DNA from: Manihot esculenta
Taxonomy: Eukaryota > Streptophyta > Magnoliopsida > Malpighiales > Euphorbiaceae
Direction of reading: 5' to 3'
Length of the DNA stretch: 64,000 nucleotides
Assembly (NCBI RefSeq): GCF_001659605.2
Contig: NC_035168.2
Coordinates: forward strand, 5,574,058 to 5,638,057
Shown: positions 1 through 12,599 of the stretch, piece by piece
How the letters are laid out: each line of letters starts with the position of its first letter
Position numbering within the stretch: position 1 is the stretch's first letter
Translations under genes and position numbers: made by a program
The notes under the pieces: generated by a model
The model's input: only the letters and a program-made list of their open reading frames with translations
Told to the model about the DNA's origin: nothing
Databases searched by the model: none

Positions 1-1390
1 ATCAAAAAGTATGCATATAGCAGTTCAAAAGGTTTAGGAAGTGAAATATACACTTGCCAAGGTAAGAGGAATTCAAAGAAAGTGACCCCAACCCCTTCTT
101 CCCTTTCATTCCATTCATACCTCACCCTCAAACTATAGAAGGTAAATCTTCATCCTTCCTACCTTCTGCCTCACTCCTATTCCTTCTTTCTACAATTCCT
201 AAAATCAAATTTAGTTTCAGTTTCCATGTGGAAGGTGACAGTAATGGAAGATTTTCTCTAGCTTCCAAACACTTCAGTAACCTACAAAAATAAGAATATC
301 TCCCTAAATTTTTGTTGCTTGAAAGACTTTTCCAACCCTTCTAATGAGACAATCTAATACATAATCTTCCTAAATGCAAAACCAAGATAATTTTTTATTT
401 TTGCCAACTAAATTTTGGTTGAAGTAATATTTGGTTTCCCTACTCAGATAGTCTGATTAGAAAAAAACCTAGAGCGAAGTAAACGTTGAAGCACATGTAT
501 CATTGAAGATATAGACACATGAAAAGTGATGACGGTTAAATTAACAAAAAAAATTACATGCAGCATTTGAGGGATAAAAGAGGGACTTAAACAAAAATAG
601 TTTACCATTTCTTCACACAGAACAGATTCTATCTTAGTAAATCACATATCTATAATCAGTGTTGACCTATAAAATTTTGGGGAAAAAGAATCAATATTGT
701 CTTAAAAATTCACATTTTTAGGATAAAACTAAAATTGAAAGGGAGATTTTTAACCCTAACCAACTTTATCATGCTGCTCCAATAGTAAAAATGCAAAAAC
801 CATTTCATTAACTATATGTCACGGTCGCCTGTTACCCATCTTTTAACATGTAAAATTTCTACCACAGCGTAACAAGCTCTGGATTCAGGTCCCAGCCAAT
901 CCATTGTAATTATCTTATTGATTCATATATCATATAAACATACCCAAGAGAGAAATAGCAGTGAAATGAGTTCTCTAAAATAGGTTTTTCTGTCAAAATA
1001 AAACCACAAAACAACAGAAAACAGAAGGTATAGGGCAAAGAAAAGAAAAATAAACCACTTCGGGAAAAAGGGGATTTCATTAAGTCGTCTAATCACGCAA
1101 TCAAGATCATAATCACTGGCAATCAAATTAAAACGAAACACAGATCCTCGCCACTTCTACCTATAATAAATCCCAAAAACTTGAAATTTCACACTACGAA
1201 TTAAAAGAAAATAAAACCTTTTGAAGTCCTTAAACCCATTGAAAATAAAAGAGCACAACAGCATATTTCCGCTCCTAAAACAATTCATACATTGTTTGTA
1301 CATAGCAGAAACGCAGACAAAGCACAAAGGAGATAAGATCAATACATGAATCTAAAGAGAAATTAGTTTGGAAGTGAAATGAAATGAAAC
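1..1390. other. Probable intron 1 of the leftmost gene
   Basis: No open frame with coding character or family resemblance was found on either strand. The short open frames here are T-rich or hydrophobic on the minus strand and look like chance. The region is best read as intron sequence of the gene whose first exon is at 1391-1480, with the left portion unresolved. Confidence 0.4.
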
Positions 1391-1480
1391 CTCAGCTTCA
1401 GAAGCTCTGTTGTAGAAGGGTTTTAGGATCTCTCCAAGGTCGCTTCCATTTCCACTTTGCTGAGTCTCTGATGCCGCCAT
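1391..1480 (-). CDS. First coding exon of an unidentified gene (partial)
   Basis: An ATG at 1480 opens a 30-codon exon (MAASETQQSGNGSDLGEILK then PFYNRASEAE) that stays open to a good splice donor, GAG|GTTTCA, at 1391/1390. The peptide is hydrophilic and ends as if entering a helix or coiled coil. I have a vague impression of small plant coiled-coil proteins that start this way but cannot name one. No convincing continuing exon was found on the minus strand between 1 and 1390, so the gene probably runs off the left edge behind a first intron longer than 1.39 kb. The AT-rich promoter lies at 1481-1650. The start codon and donor are seen directly; that this is an expressed gene is inferred. Confidence 0.55.
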
Positions 1481-3500
1481 TTTTATTAATTAGGAAGCGA
1501 GAACTACTCCAAGCACCGGTAACCAACTATGAGTATAACCTACTCCTTTAAAACTCTTTGGTCCAACGGAATTCCTTACAAATAAGCCCACCCCCCACCC
1601 CCCCTTTTTTTTCTAAAAAAAATTATTATTTAATCTCTACCACATAAAAAAATTACTAATTTTATTAATTAATTTCTTAATTTTAAAAATATATTAATAT
1701 ATTTTTAATATTTTAAAAATTTATTAATTAATCTCTCTATTAATTTTAATTAATAAATATTATAAAAAATTTAAAATATTTTTAATATAAAAACTTTTAA
1801 TTAATAAATATTATAAAAAAATTTAAAATATTTTAATATAAAAAAATTAATTAATAAATTTTTTAAAAATTTAAAAGATAATTAATAAATTTTTTAAAAT
1901 TATAAAAATTAAATAATAAAATACTTAATTATAAAATTAATGAAAAAATTAATGAATTTTTTTTTAAAATATTAAAATATTTTAATATATTTTTTAAAAT
2001 TAAAAGAGTATTTAGTGAATTTTTTTATATTATAAAGATTAAATAGTAATTTTTTTAAAAAAATAAGAATAAGATTAAAAAATTCAAAAATAAAAATTTG
2101 AATTTTTTTATAACGTATTTTTAATATTAAATAATGAAATTGTATTAAAATTGTAAATGCTTTCAGAAAGGGTTAAAGATAAATTCTTATTTTGATATTT
2201 TATTTATTTCAAGTATTTTGATTTATTATTTATATTGGTTAATAAATATTAAAAAATAAAAATAATGAGGGACTAAGAGTTTATTTGATTAAAATCCCAT
2301 CTCCAATTATTTAATGAAATTCGATTAAATTATATATTTTGTATGTTTGACAAAAAAAATATATAATACATGAAATATTCTAAATAAAAATTTTGGAAAA
2401 TTTGTAAAAAAAAATTAATTTGTGGTTAACTGCTTTTAAAAATAAAATAATGTGATTTAATTTATAATTGAAAATTTTATATTATTTTCTATTAAGAAGA
2501 AGAAGGAGAAGAAGAATCTGATTTTCAATTTAATTTATTAAAAAAAACAAGAAAAAACTGTTTTTTTAGATCCATTGGTTTGAAGAATCCTAGCATTTGC
2601 AATTCATTTTGCAAATTGATCTAAAACTTTCAATTTTCATGAACCAAAAGTTTAAAAATTTAAAAAAATTTATCCAAATCTAAATCCAACTACAACTTCA
2701 CTTCCAATTTTCATCACAAGTCCAACTAACCCAACACATATTCCCAATAAATTCATTTTGAGATCACCAGCATAGATATCGAGAATATTTGAGAAATCAG
2801 ACAGCAAACACAGAAGGATTCATCGTCGATGGATGAGTAGAATTCATGCCAAGCGGCAAGGAGGGCACCACAAAAGCATTGAAATGTGTAGCCTGTGAAT
2901 GCTTGAGGAACTTTCTCAGAAAAGAGATTGATGGAGTCGTCACAATGAGCTACCAAGCATTTTCAAAGTCACTAGCGAACATTTGCCGCAGTACAAATCT
3001 TAACAGGAGAAGTATATTGAAAGAAGGAACACAGTATGAGAGAGTTCCTCTGATCAGTTCATATACTTGCATTCAAGAACTACTACAAGGTTCATTTAGA
3101 ACTGTACTTTCTCTACAATAAGCAAGTTCATACAACAAAGCTTCTAGTACGTTTAACATCCTATGAGAATTGAATTGCTCATTTGATCCCTACAACCTGC
3201 ATTTCTTCAATATAATTAGTGTGACAATGGCCATTTGTAGGTCTAGCAGCCTTTTTCTCATGCATGGACTTCACCTCCTTACCCTAATAGGCTAACACTA
3301 ATTAATATCTCAGTCTCTCCCTCTCTCTCCTTGCATGTGCATGTGCATCTATGTGTTTGTGAGCATCTGTATGACAAAGACACCTCATTGAACATTGGAG
3401 ATTTGAAGATGTGGCTTGATTATCATCTATTAGTGTAGACCGAAGAGTGATTCATACATCCATGCACCGTAAAAGACAACAGCTAACAAAATTACGCAAA
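1481..3500. other. AT-rich intergenic region
   Basis: From about 1600 to 2560 the sequence is extremely AT-rich, with long A/T-only stretches and degenerate repeats of the TTAATTAATAAATTTTTT kind. Between 2750 and 3120 both strands carry a 67-91 codon open frame of more balanced composition, but neither resembles a family I know and neither has supporting splice or start context. 3120-3500 includes a CT-rich patch near 3315 and probably the 3' end region of the gene that follows. Confidence 0.5.
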
Positions 3501-3552
3501 AAAGGAAGGAAACAGGAGAAAATGGCGGAAGCCTGTACACCAACCAGGAAGT

Positions 3553-6500
3553 TTAGCAAGTTCCAATTTTGCTGGCTAATAGTTGGAGGAGTTCTTTCTT
3601 TGAGAGCTTATAATACTTAGTTAGCTTGCATCTCTTTGCAATATCCCGCAGATCAGCTAGTTTCATTTTCTCCAAGATTGAAGCTGAAGGCATTGAAGGC
3701 AGTGTCACTGAGCTGGAATCATGAATTGAGCAGGAATCAGTGACCGACTGATTGTCCTCATTTGAATTAGTAGTGTATATTTGTGAATCAGAGAAGTCCA
3801 CTTGAATGGTGAAATCTTTAGCCTCTGCAATGATTGGAAAATTTGTACTCCTCTTCCTTTTCTTCTGAGGCTGTGACACTGATTTTTCACCGTCACCAAG
3901 GGAAGAACCATTCTCTTTCAATTTACACTCAGCCAGCTGAAGCACTACCTTTTTGGTCCTATGGTCCTGATTTAAACGGGCAGTTAGTGGGCCCAACCCA
4001 GATTTTTTATGCTTCTTGCCTTCAGAAACTAAAGATGAACTTGAATCAACCACCATAGTAGAAAAACCAATTTCTTGTATAATTGGTGTACTTAGCTTGA
4101 TACTCATCTTTGCCTTTTCTTTATGAAAACTGTGGGATAAGTCCAAGTGGAAGTTCTCCTCATCTGGACAAATTTCACTCGTGTTAACTTCAGGCATACC
4201 TTTTCCTCCCTCTTTAAGCAGTAACTTGATTGCACTTATCCCTTTCTTATCCTGCAGCTCTAAAAGAGAGGTTAAGGCGCAATTTTCTGTCTCAGTCAGA
4301 GCAGCTTCAACCACCTTCACAATTTGTGGAGGACTTTTCTTCTTTCCCTGTGTTTTAAGAGGCGAATTCAAAGAAACCACATTCTGAGATGCAGCAGCCT
4401 TTGATTCTTTCATGGTCTGCTTGGGTGCAGCTTCCTTAGAAAAATCAGAAAGCTTTTGCTCTATCTCAGTGTTACTACAAGTACCTAATCCAGAATCAGC
4501 ATTTCCTTTTCTCACATGAATGCCAGTTGCACATCTCAATTCTTTAGCATTTATATTTTTCACAACAGTTCCTGCAAACTGCTCAAAGAGAATAGTCTTA
4601 TGAGCAAATTTAAAAGCACGGACTAATGAAAATTAAACATGTGATACAGACATTTACAGTTCAGTGCTTCCACTAAGCAAAGGGCATTGAACCAATAGAT
4701 TTTATGTGCTTATGTAGCATATCATATCAACATATTAAATAGCACAATAGAAAAGGGAACTACTTCAAACCTTATCTTTTCTTGGATGATTTCCTTTGCC
4801 TTCAGGATTCAAGGATGAACTCAAAATTTTGCTTTTGCCTGTAGCCCTAGAACAGTGTTCCTCATTTCCAGACACTTCTATATTAGAGTTGCACAAAATT
4901 TTCATCTCATTGGAGTCTGCAGTCGTGTGCCTAGTAGCATTTAAGCCTAAATCTTTAACTGTAGGATTTGCAAGCTGTTCATTGCCAGAGGAAAGAACCA
5001 AAAACAGAAAGTTAGATCAGCTGCAACAACTCGTGGTGGAGACAAGTCAGCTAGGACGACCTGATTCAGTTGCATGCAGTATGCAAATCACTTGACCTAC
5101 AGGTTCAACCCATGTTGTCTTCCCTAGATTTCTGAGCCCTTCAATACATGATCATATAGACTATGTACTGATGCACATTAAATGCTTGCTTAATTTAAAG
5201 CAGATGTGAAAGCTACTGGTACCTTGACCTTTTTACTTGGATCTGTTTTCTTCACCACAGACTTCAGCGATGAGCCTACAATTACATCATCTTTAGAGAT
5301 ATAATTACGTTCTTCAACCTCCTCACTTACAATTATTGAATCAGAATTGCCAACTGGATGCTCTGAAGAACCTGGAACTGAATTGCTAACCCCAACATCT
5401 GCAGGCTATTCAATGTCAAAGAAGACACAGCACAAACATAGATCAGTACTTGTGTAACCAAGATCAGGAATTCACATTATAAGCTACAGGGAAGAATGAA
5501 ATGAAATGAAAACAATTTTCGTGGCCTATATATATGCTGGATTTCAATTGTTACTTATTAGCACAAGATAAAGATATTCTAAGTCGCACTGTAAGCATGT
5601 CAATGCATGTGTCTTACTATGTGTAAGAAACTAGAAATTCAAACTGCAGATTATTAGACCATCCTTGAAACACTGAAAGATCTGATCCTAATTTAGTTCT
5701 AAAAATAAGGACACTTCTTGAATTTCAGCAATATGATCTTTCTGTGTGATTGTTTACTGGTAAAAAAAATGTCCAAGGATTGACCAGAATAATGAAGAAT
5801 ATGCTTAACATCAGGTCCCCACAACTCCAACTTCTGCAACAAAGTCTTAAAAGCTAGGGAAGTTGAGCTGGGAGCTACAATCCAACTGCAATTCCCAATT
5901 TCTTATTCTTGCAATCCCACATTTGGAGAAACAAACTAACTTGAATAACCAATTCCAGCTTGTGATCATTATTACTTGGTTACAGATGGAAGAAAAAAAA
6001 AACTTTACTCACGGTTTTTCCATTAAATATAGAAAAATATTGATAGCCATTGAAAACCTGTTATGTCAGGTTTCCGCCTCTGATTTGTGATTTTATGTGC
6101 AGAAGTTATAGTAGTCAAAGAGTACTAAAATCTAATTGCAATTACTATTTAGCATTTTCATTAGAAAAATTAATTTCATAGCCTCTTTTAGACTCCAATT
6201 TTTTCACAAAAAGTATTTTCTAGAAAATCATTTTCTTCCACATTTTCTTATGTTTGGAGCACTCAAGAAAAATTGGTCTATGAAAAATATTTTTCTGGTC
6301 AAAGGTAAAATTAAGCCATTTTTAAAGAAAATGGCTTCTATTTTAAAACAAGAAAATCATTGTCTAAATTTGAGAATCTAATTAACACCATTAAACTTTT
6401 TTATATAAATTTATTAATGCCCTTTATTTTTTAATGTTTCAAAACATTTCCACAATATATGTTGTCTAGAACAACGCCTTTGTAAGTGAAAAAATTATGT

Positions 6501-9500
6501 ATCCATTTGTTTACAAATCAAATTGCTCCAACAGATTATTTTCCTTTCAACGACCATATCTAACTAAAAACGATAAGAGAAACTACCTGAAGTTTAATAG
6601 TCTCGACATAGCATCTCGCCTTATCTTCAGAGTTTGATGATGAACTTTTTATCATTCTCTCGTCTTTTGGACTAAAATCATGTTCTCTATTTTCCCCCTT
6701 CCTAATATTTTTGGGACCATAGTAGCTTGATAATATCTCTTCATCAGACTGACCATCGGCCAAGTTCATAGAATGGGAGTTGGAGTCTTTGACACCAGCA
6801 TTTGCAGGCTGCTTATTGTGAAAACAAGAAGTCAGGAAGATGCCATAAAAGTATATCAATTATTAAAGCAAAATGCAGCAGTCATCGATTTCAAGTATCT
6901 GGAAAAAAATGGACAAATGGAAAACATTCATTTGACAAGGAAGGAGAAGCAAGATTGTCTTACAAGACTAAGTACATCTTCTACTATCAAAGACCGGCAT
7001 AATTCGACCGGTCTCGTTTTACTTCATTTTGTATTTTCTAGGAAAAAAGTGTAACAATCCAACTCCAACTGACCCAAATAAAATTTGAACCCTTTTTCCA
7101 CTAGATCCAAATTGGTTAAGCCAACACAGTAGTTGAACCAATGATATATATATTCCTCAAATTCTTCGTATCCCACTGAATGTGGGATTGTTCTACCACT
7201 CCAATGGAGGGATATTATGGTTGCACGCATATATATGTGTGTGTGCATTATGCCAATTTTATTAAGGCATATGTGACACTTAGGCAATAGGGTTCCCTAG
7301 GGATCAGATGACTCGAGGGCCTTTTTGAAGCAAGCCACACACACAAATTTTCTGAAGAGAGCAAATATACGTTTGCTATAAGATATTTGTCAAATATTTT
7401 AATCCCAGCATTATTAACTGACAATAACCAAGAACAATTTTTTGCAATTTAATCAGGTTATTCAGTTCTACTTATTTAGTGACAGATTGGAAATTGTCTA
7501 GCAATAGCAACTAAGAAAAGCACATTTATCTGCATAGAAGATGCAGCTTATTGGCAGAACAAGTATGAACTTTTATGCATAATCTAAGAAAAACAGAGAC
7601 TTGGACTTATAATGTTATCCCCTTCTCATTTTTCCTAGTGTACATGAGTTAATGCTTTTTTCCTCCCAATAGGAAGTTAAAAAGCTGAAAAGGATGGCTA
7701 GGTTAGGTTTTCTTTATACCTTTGCTATTCTTTCTTTTTTTTTTCTGTTAAAAAAAGGTCATTTCAGAGAAGCAGCACCTCTAGGCAAGGCACTCGCCTC
7801 TTACAAGAGAAGTTGCTACCTCACCCGGTGCCTTTTGGCGAGTTTAACAACAGTGATTTAAGTACATATGTGATTAAGTGTGTGTGTTTGTGCGCACACG
7901 CATAGAAACAGATTTTTAAGAAGCATGAAAATTTAATATGTCAAAAGCATAACTACACTAGAAAGAGAGATGCTAATAGAAAACTACATGCTAGGAGAGA
8001 TCATGACATTTAATATACAATTGCAAGCAAATGAACAGTTGCAGGGCACTATGGCAACCATTTTGCTCCAGTTTGTTCAAACAATAGACCCTGGAGTCAA
8101 CCCAAAGTGGCCTAAATTCCTCATACTTTAGTATGTTGTACCACTGCAAGTTAAATGTGCAGAGTTGGTGTATCAGAACCTTAACAGTTTTAGGATTGTA
8201 AGTTTTTATTACATATTAGACCTGTAATTCCCTTTGAAACAAAAGAATAGGGAGAGCAAGAGAAAGAAGTAGATTGGATTGAGAAAAGAAATAGATAAGG
8301 TAGAAGTAATGGGGACTATAAAAGAAGAGGACAGAGCAGAAAAATAGAGAGATAGAGATAACCTTTGACTGCTAAATTCCATTTTACAAGTAAGTTCCTA
8401 CTTAGACTACTTTCGGTCCTATGATTGCTTTCTACAATTACAACTGAATGAAGAGAATACTATTCTACTGATGGACTAATCCAACACCACTTTATTCCTC
8501 AGTCGTAACATTTCCCACTCCTTAAAATCATTTTTGTCCTCAAGAATGAAGAAAATACTGTAAATTGAAATGAATCACAGGTGCTTCTTTCCCCTTGGAA
8601 GAATGTGAGAATACTACATAGCACCTTCTGCTGGCCAGTTAATCCCCTGAATCTGGAATCCCAAATGTTAACTTCCATCACGTGCTTAAGCTGAAATGTC
8701 CCAAAAAAATTGGGCTAAAAGTTGCAGGTGATAGTATGAACTCTTTATTGACAAAGAATTAACCTCTTTACAAGTTCGTTCCTATTTATACTACTTCGGG
8801 TCCTATAACTGCTGTCTACAATTACAACTGACTGAAGAGAATACTATTCCATTGATGGACTAATCCACTACCACTTTATTTCCTAGTAATAACAGTTTTC
8901 TTCTTAGCCCTAACAGTTTTCTTCTTAGCAAGCTTCAGTGGTGGATTTAAACTTGCAGCACGTCCTGTTGTAGAGCTTGCCCTCATTTCTTTCCCCATGA
9001 TAAATCCTGAGGTATGATTCCTTGATATTTTTCTTTCATCTGCAATGTTGGTCGTTTGGCTTGGAACAACGGAACTTGAGTTTAAGATATTAGCAAGCTG
9101 AACTTGCTTAGGCTGTTCATTGCAGAAGGAATAACAGTGTCTAAATTAAGTTCAGTTCAGATAAGAGAAATCTGGAACAAATAGATCTTAGATAAATGTA
9201 AAATTCATTAAGAAAAAAGGTAAGAAACAGTTCCATTCAAGACAGAGACATCATAAACATCAGAAAAGACAACATCCTCTAAATGTTTGCACCACGGCTT
9301 CATACTAATGAATTTACTAAGAGAAATACCAATTTTCCTCCTTTCCAAGGAGACTACTGGATGGTAGAAGGAAAGTTTTGACATGACCTTGGCATCTCCA
9401 AGCAATACCGACAATAGCCCATAGAACCATACAAAACATAAATACCAGCCAGAGGATCTCAGGATCCAGACTTAGTTCTACCATGTTGGCAAATTAGTTG

Positions 9501-10268
9501 GGTAATAACTCATCACATGGATATACAGGACATCGCCATGCATGCATATGTTAAGTTGTAAAAGCTTGGTATATCATACTAATAAATTTCAAGACTGGAA
9601 TGACACTAGAAAGTTAAGGAATCAACTGTAAGATATATTCAAGAGTAGACCTGCTCATCTTTGTTGCAGAAGTAATTCCTGAGCAGAGCCTTCAATATTT
9701 CATGCAGTTTTTCAACTGGTTGTGTATGCATCAGTATCTGAACCTCCATGTCATTCTTGTCCTTATTCCTCAAACTCGTTATTGAAATATCAAGGCAATT
9801 TATCTTTTCTCTCAAAGCATTAGAGCATATTTCAGACCACTCCTTATTTTCTACCCAAGCCAGTTCACATTGCAGGGATAACAAATCTTGTTCAAGTGTA
9901 TCAATTTCAGCATCTGCTTTTGTTATCAAGACCTTCAAAACTTGTATGCAGCTTTTCTCATTCAAAGCATCTTCTTCAATCACATCTATATGCGTTTTTC
10001 AAAAATCATGTGAGAAACACAAATATGTACACATAATATAGTAATAAGAGAGTCAGCAAGAAAAATATTTATACCAGACACACAGCCAAAGTTAAAGTCA
10101 CACTTCCATTCAGGTTGCACATAAAAGCTGCTTTCTGCAACTCAGAAGTAAATTAATCAAATCAACAACAGCAACCAAGATGGAAACTTAACCTATAAAA
10201 TTCAACAACAACAACCAGGTAAGAGATTGCTATAAACCTGGATCATCAGGCCCTAGATCCCAGTCCAT
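3553..10268 (-). CDS. Coiled-coil / SAP-like (Rho_N-like) motif protein, nine coding exons, one exon broken by a retroelement
   Basis: Coding exons on the minus strand, each with AG/GT borders: 10268-10238, 10134-10075, 9985-9651, 9112-8895 continued at 8186-8180, 6808-6587, 5405-5223, 4974-4771, 4578-3553. Exon lengths after the third are 225, 222, 183, 204 and 1026 bases, all multiples of three with phase-0 borders. Without the insertion the product would be 761 aa. The N-terminus (MDWDLGPDDP...) leads into a heptad-rich helix of about 120 residues. The middle is acidic, Ser-rich and low-complexity. A basic KKRKR cluster in the last exon could be nuclear localisation. The last 45 residues (KMKLADLRDIAKRCKLTKYY, KLSKKELLQLLA) match the SAP/Rho_N helix-extended-loop-helix pattern that binds nucleic acids, suggesting a nuclear DNA/RNA-binding role (inference). 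The exon at 9112 is interrupted by a retroelement that brings an in-frame stop. I do not recognise a named homologue. Confidence 0.8.
8192..8894 (-). mobile_element. Deleted Ty3/Gypsy-type LTR element inserted in a coding exon
   Basis: A direct repeat pair (8192-8510, a full 319-bp LTR, and 8766-8894, a truncated copy, roughly 85% alike by eye) flanks a short internal piece. On the minus strand the LTR begins TGTTA. The internal end just before it can be read as ILEDKNDFKEW, which resembles the C-terminal tail of plant Ty3 polyproteins, followed by a purine-rich run (AAGGAGTGGGAAA). A 5-bp target duplication, gtttt, lies at 8187-8191 and 8895-8899. Removing the element and one TSD copy leaves an exon of exactly 75 codons. 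The 8192 end does not show the canonical CA, which is the weak point of the boundary call. Confidence 0.75.
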
Positions 10269-10324
10269 GAAGCTCTAATATATTTATCCTGAACTGAAAA
10301 ATACACATACATCATTTCACAAGT

Positions 10325-10326
<2 letters not shown>

Positions 10327-10378
<52 letters not shown>
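10327..10378. repeat. (CA)n(GA)n compound microsatellite
   Basis: A CA run of about eight units switches directly to a GA run of about twenty units, in the leader intron of the SAP-like gene. It is likely to vary in length between individuals. Confidence 0.95.
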
Positions 10379-10380
<2 letters not shown>

Positions 10381-10422
10381 AGAAAAGTTTTTCCATAATA
10401 CATAGTTTTAGATATTTCAAAA

Positions 10423-10795
10423 GGAAAAATTACTATTTAGTCCTTGTAATATGTAAAAACTCATTAGTTGGCCCTCATTTTTAAAAAAAATATTAAAGCA
10501 TCCCTACGGTTTTAAAAAATCTACTAGTTAGTCCCTTCATTAATTTTAGCCGTTAAAAATTAGAGAAAAGTGTAAAATGACCCTAATTGTATTAGTTATT
10601 CACTTAATAAAAAGAAAGGTAAGTTTGGGAGGGAAATTTTCTCGCCACTTTTCATTGTTAAAGCTCATGAAATTAGCTTAAAAATCTAAATCTAATGGCA
10701 GGACTAACAGGTAAACTTTTTAAAAGTTCAGGGACAAAATCGAAGAACCAACAAATGAGTTTTCCAATCCACATAAACTAAATAGTAATTTTTCC
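10423..10795. mobile_element. Mutator-type MITE (373 bp) with 9-bp target duplication
   Basis: The ends are inverted repeats beginning GGAAAAATTACTATTTAG; the left arm pairs with the right arm over roughly 75 bases with some mismatches (both contain the ACTCATTWGTTGG block). Flanks are atttcaaaa (10414-10422) and aattcaaaa (10796-10804), 8 of 9 identical, the 9-bp duplication typical of Mutator-like elements. No coding capacity. It lies in the leader intron of the SAP-like gene. Confidence 0.75.
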
Positions 10796-12599
10796 AATTC
10801 AAAATTAGTAATTTTATTCCTTGTGATTTGTAATGCTGTCCTTTACTCTGGCGGTAAAAATGTGAGTTGTCATCATACATGTTTCAAATTAGACCACAAT
10901 CAAGTCCCTAAAATTTTAAAATTTAGTAGCATTTTAGTCACTGAGTTATCAAATTACAGAACACTTTGGTCTCCAAAAATCTTTTCCTTTTCTACTAAAA
11001 TTATTAATTTTGATTTAGTAGGAAGCAAAGTGTAATTTGATACAATCCTCTCAGAATTTTCCATAACTAACCCAAAAAAATTAATGTGTGTATGTGTATA
11101 TATCCCATCTTGCACCTCACCAAAGGAGCGGAAATGAAAATGCCGATGAAATAATTCAATAACTAGAATATCGATTAATAAAAACACAGGTTTCTTGAAT
11201 TAAGTTGAAAGTTATTGAAACATTGCAAAGATTATTCAATTCTCAATTCCTTGACAGTAAGAAACCCCAAGAAAAAAGAAATTTAAAAAGCATAAGAGAT
11301 AATCCAAATCACAATGCAATAATCAAAGTTTAAGCACAATAATCAAGCCGCACCTAAAAAATTTATAAAAGCACAAAAAAGGAAAATTTGTTACTATTTT
11401 TTTAAAAGCATAAAACAGTAACATAGTTCATTAAAACAGACCAAGTTCCATATAGAATGAATTCCAAATAAAAGAATCTAAAAAACAAGAACAATGAATA
11501 AGATGCATAAAGAAAATATCCAAATTACAAAAATACTCAACTATTCATCAAAATTTGCTTCCAAACAGAGTCCAGAGTACAAATGAGAAACAAAAAAGTT
11601 ATAAAAGTACTTGTGCTCAATCTAAGGCGCGAAAAAAAAAAAAGAAAATAAAATGCAACTTTCTCGCCGGCCAAACAGGATAGAACAACAATAGAGAAAA
11701 AAAGTAACCTGCGATCTCCGTGAAACAGGAGAGTGAAATTGCTCAAAACAACAACTTTAGGGCTTGGAATTCTCGAAATCATATCAGTAGTAGAGAGTGT
11801 GTACAAGTTAAGAGGAAAATAAAACAAAAAGCTGCTACAGAGACAAAACGGGAAATACAATTGACGAATCGGGGCAAAATAGTAAACATACCGTGCTTCC
11901 AAATAGGGAGAAGGAGACACGTAGACTTTCGTGGGACCCAAGAGGAGAGATTCCCTTTTTTTTACTCTATTATAAATGAACTGGCAGAATTTGGACCGCC
12001 CATTTGTTGACTTTGATGGACAGGCTGAACAGATGGTTGAAAATGAAAAACACCTGATAACGCGGGGTCCACAAGTAAAGATTTGTCTATATTTTAAAAG
12101 AGAGGGAAAGTAAATATGAAACGGCCGATATTTTACTCCGTGTAACTGCCGTTTTGATATGAGAGGGAGGAGTTGACGGACCCCAAGTGATAAAAAAGGG
12201 TTTGGACTGTAGTGGATACGTGGCGTAAATATAGATGGGTTATGGCAAGATGGTAAATAAATGGCATGTTACGAGCATTTGGATAGAAGAAACTTAAAAT
12301 ATAATTTATAGTCTTTAAAAATTGATAAAATAGTAAATTAATTCTTAATTTCTAAAATGAGAGTGATTTGATTCCTCAGTAATTTATAATGGAGTTCACA
12401 CTATTTAATAAAATTTATAATTTAATTTCTAAATTTTTATTTTAAAATTATTTTAAAAAGTAAAATTTAAAAAATTAAATTGATATAATTTCATAGTAAA
12501 TTTTAATAAAATAACAATTTTTCTTAACAAAATCAATTTTAGAAAACTAAATTTTTTTTATATAAATAATCGGATTAAGTTATAGATTTTATTAAATTT

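Larger units (their letters stand above)
10288..12000 (-). promoter_or_regulatory. 5' untranslated exons and promoter of the SAP-like gene
   Basis: The coding start at 10268 sits in an exon that begins after an acceptor at 10289-10291 (CAG|GATAAAT). Upstream, two good minus-strand donors are visible: GCACG|GTATGT (exon ending at 11892) and ATCGCAG|GTTACT (exon ending at 11709). They look like alternative or successive noncoding leader exons, with transcription starting near 11.95-12.0 kb. The intron between 10.3 and 11.7 kb carries a microsatellite and a MITE. The exact transcription start is not visible from sequence. Confidence 0.45.

Noticed and set aside
2753..3121. Small open frames on both strands of 67 and 91 codons
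   Set aside because: No family resemblance, no splice or promoter support, and both strands equally open; left as intergenic.
8160..8182. TTGGTGTATCAGAACC resembling a Met-tRNA primer-binding site
   Set aside because: It is in host intron sequence outside the element borders, reads on the opposite strand to the element, and is only a partial match.
11537..11941. 134-codon minus-strand open frame upstream of the SAP-like gene
   Set aside because: It crosses two good splice donors and reads hydrophobic and low in complexity; it overlaps the noncoding leader exons.
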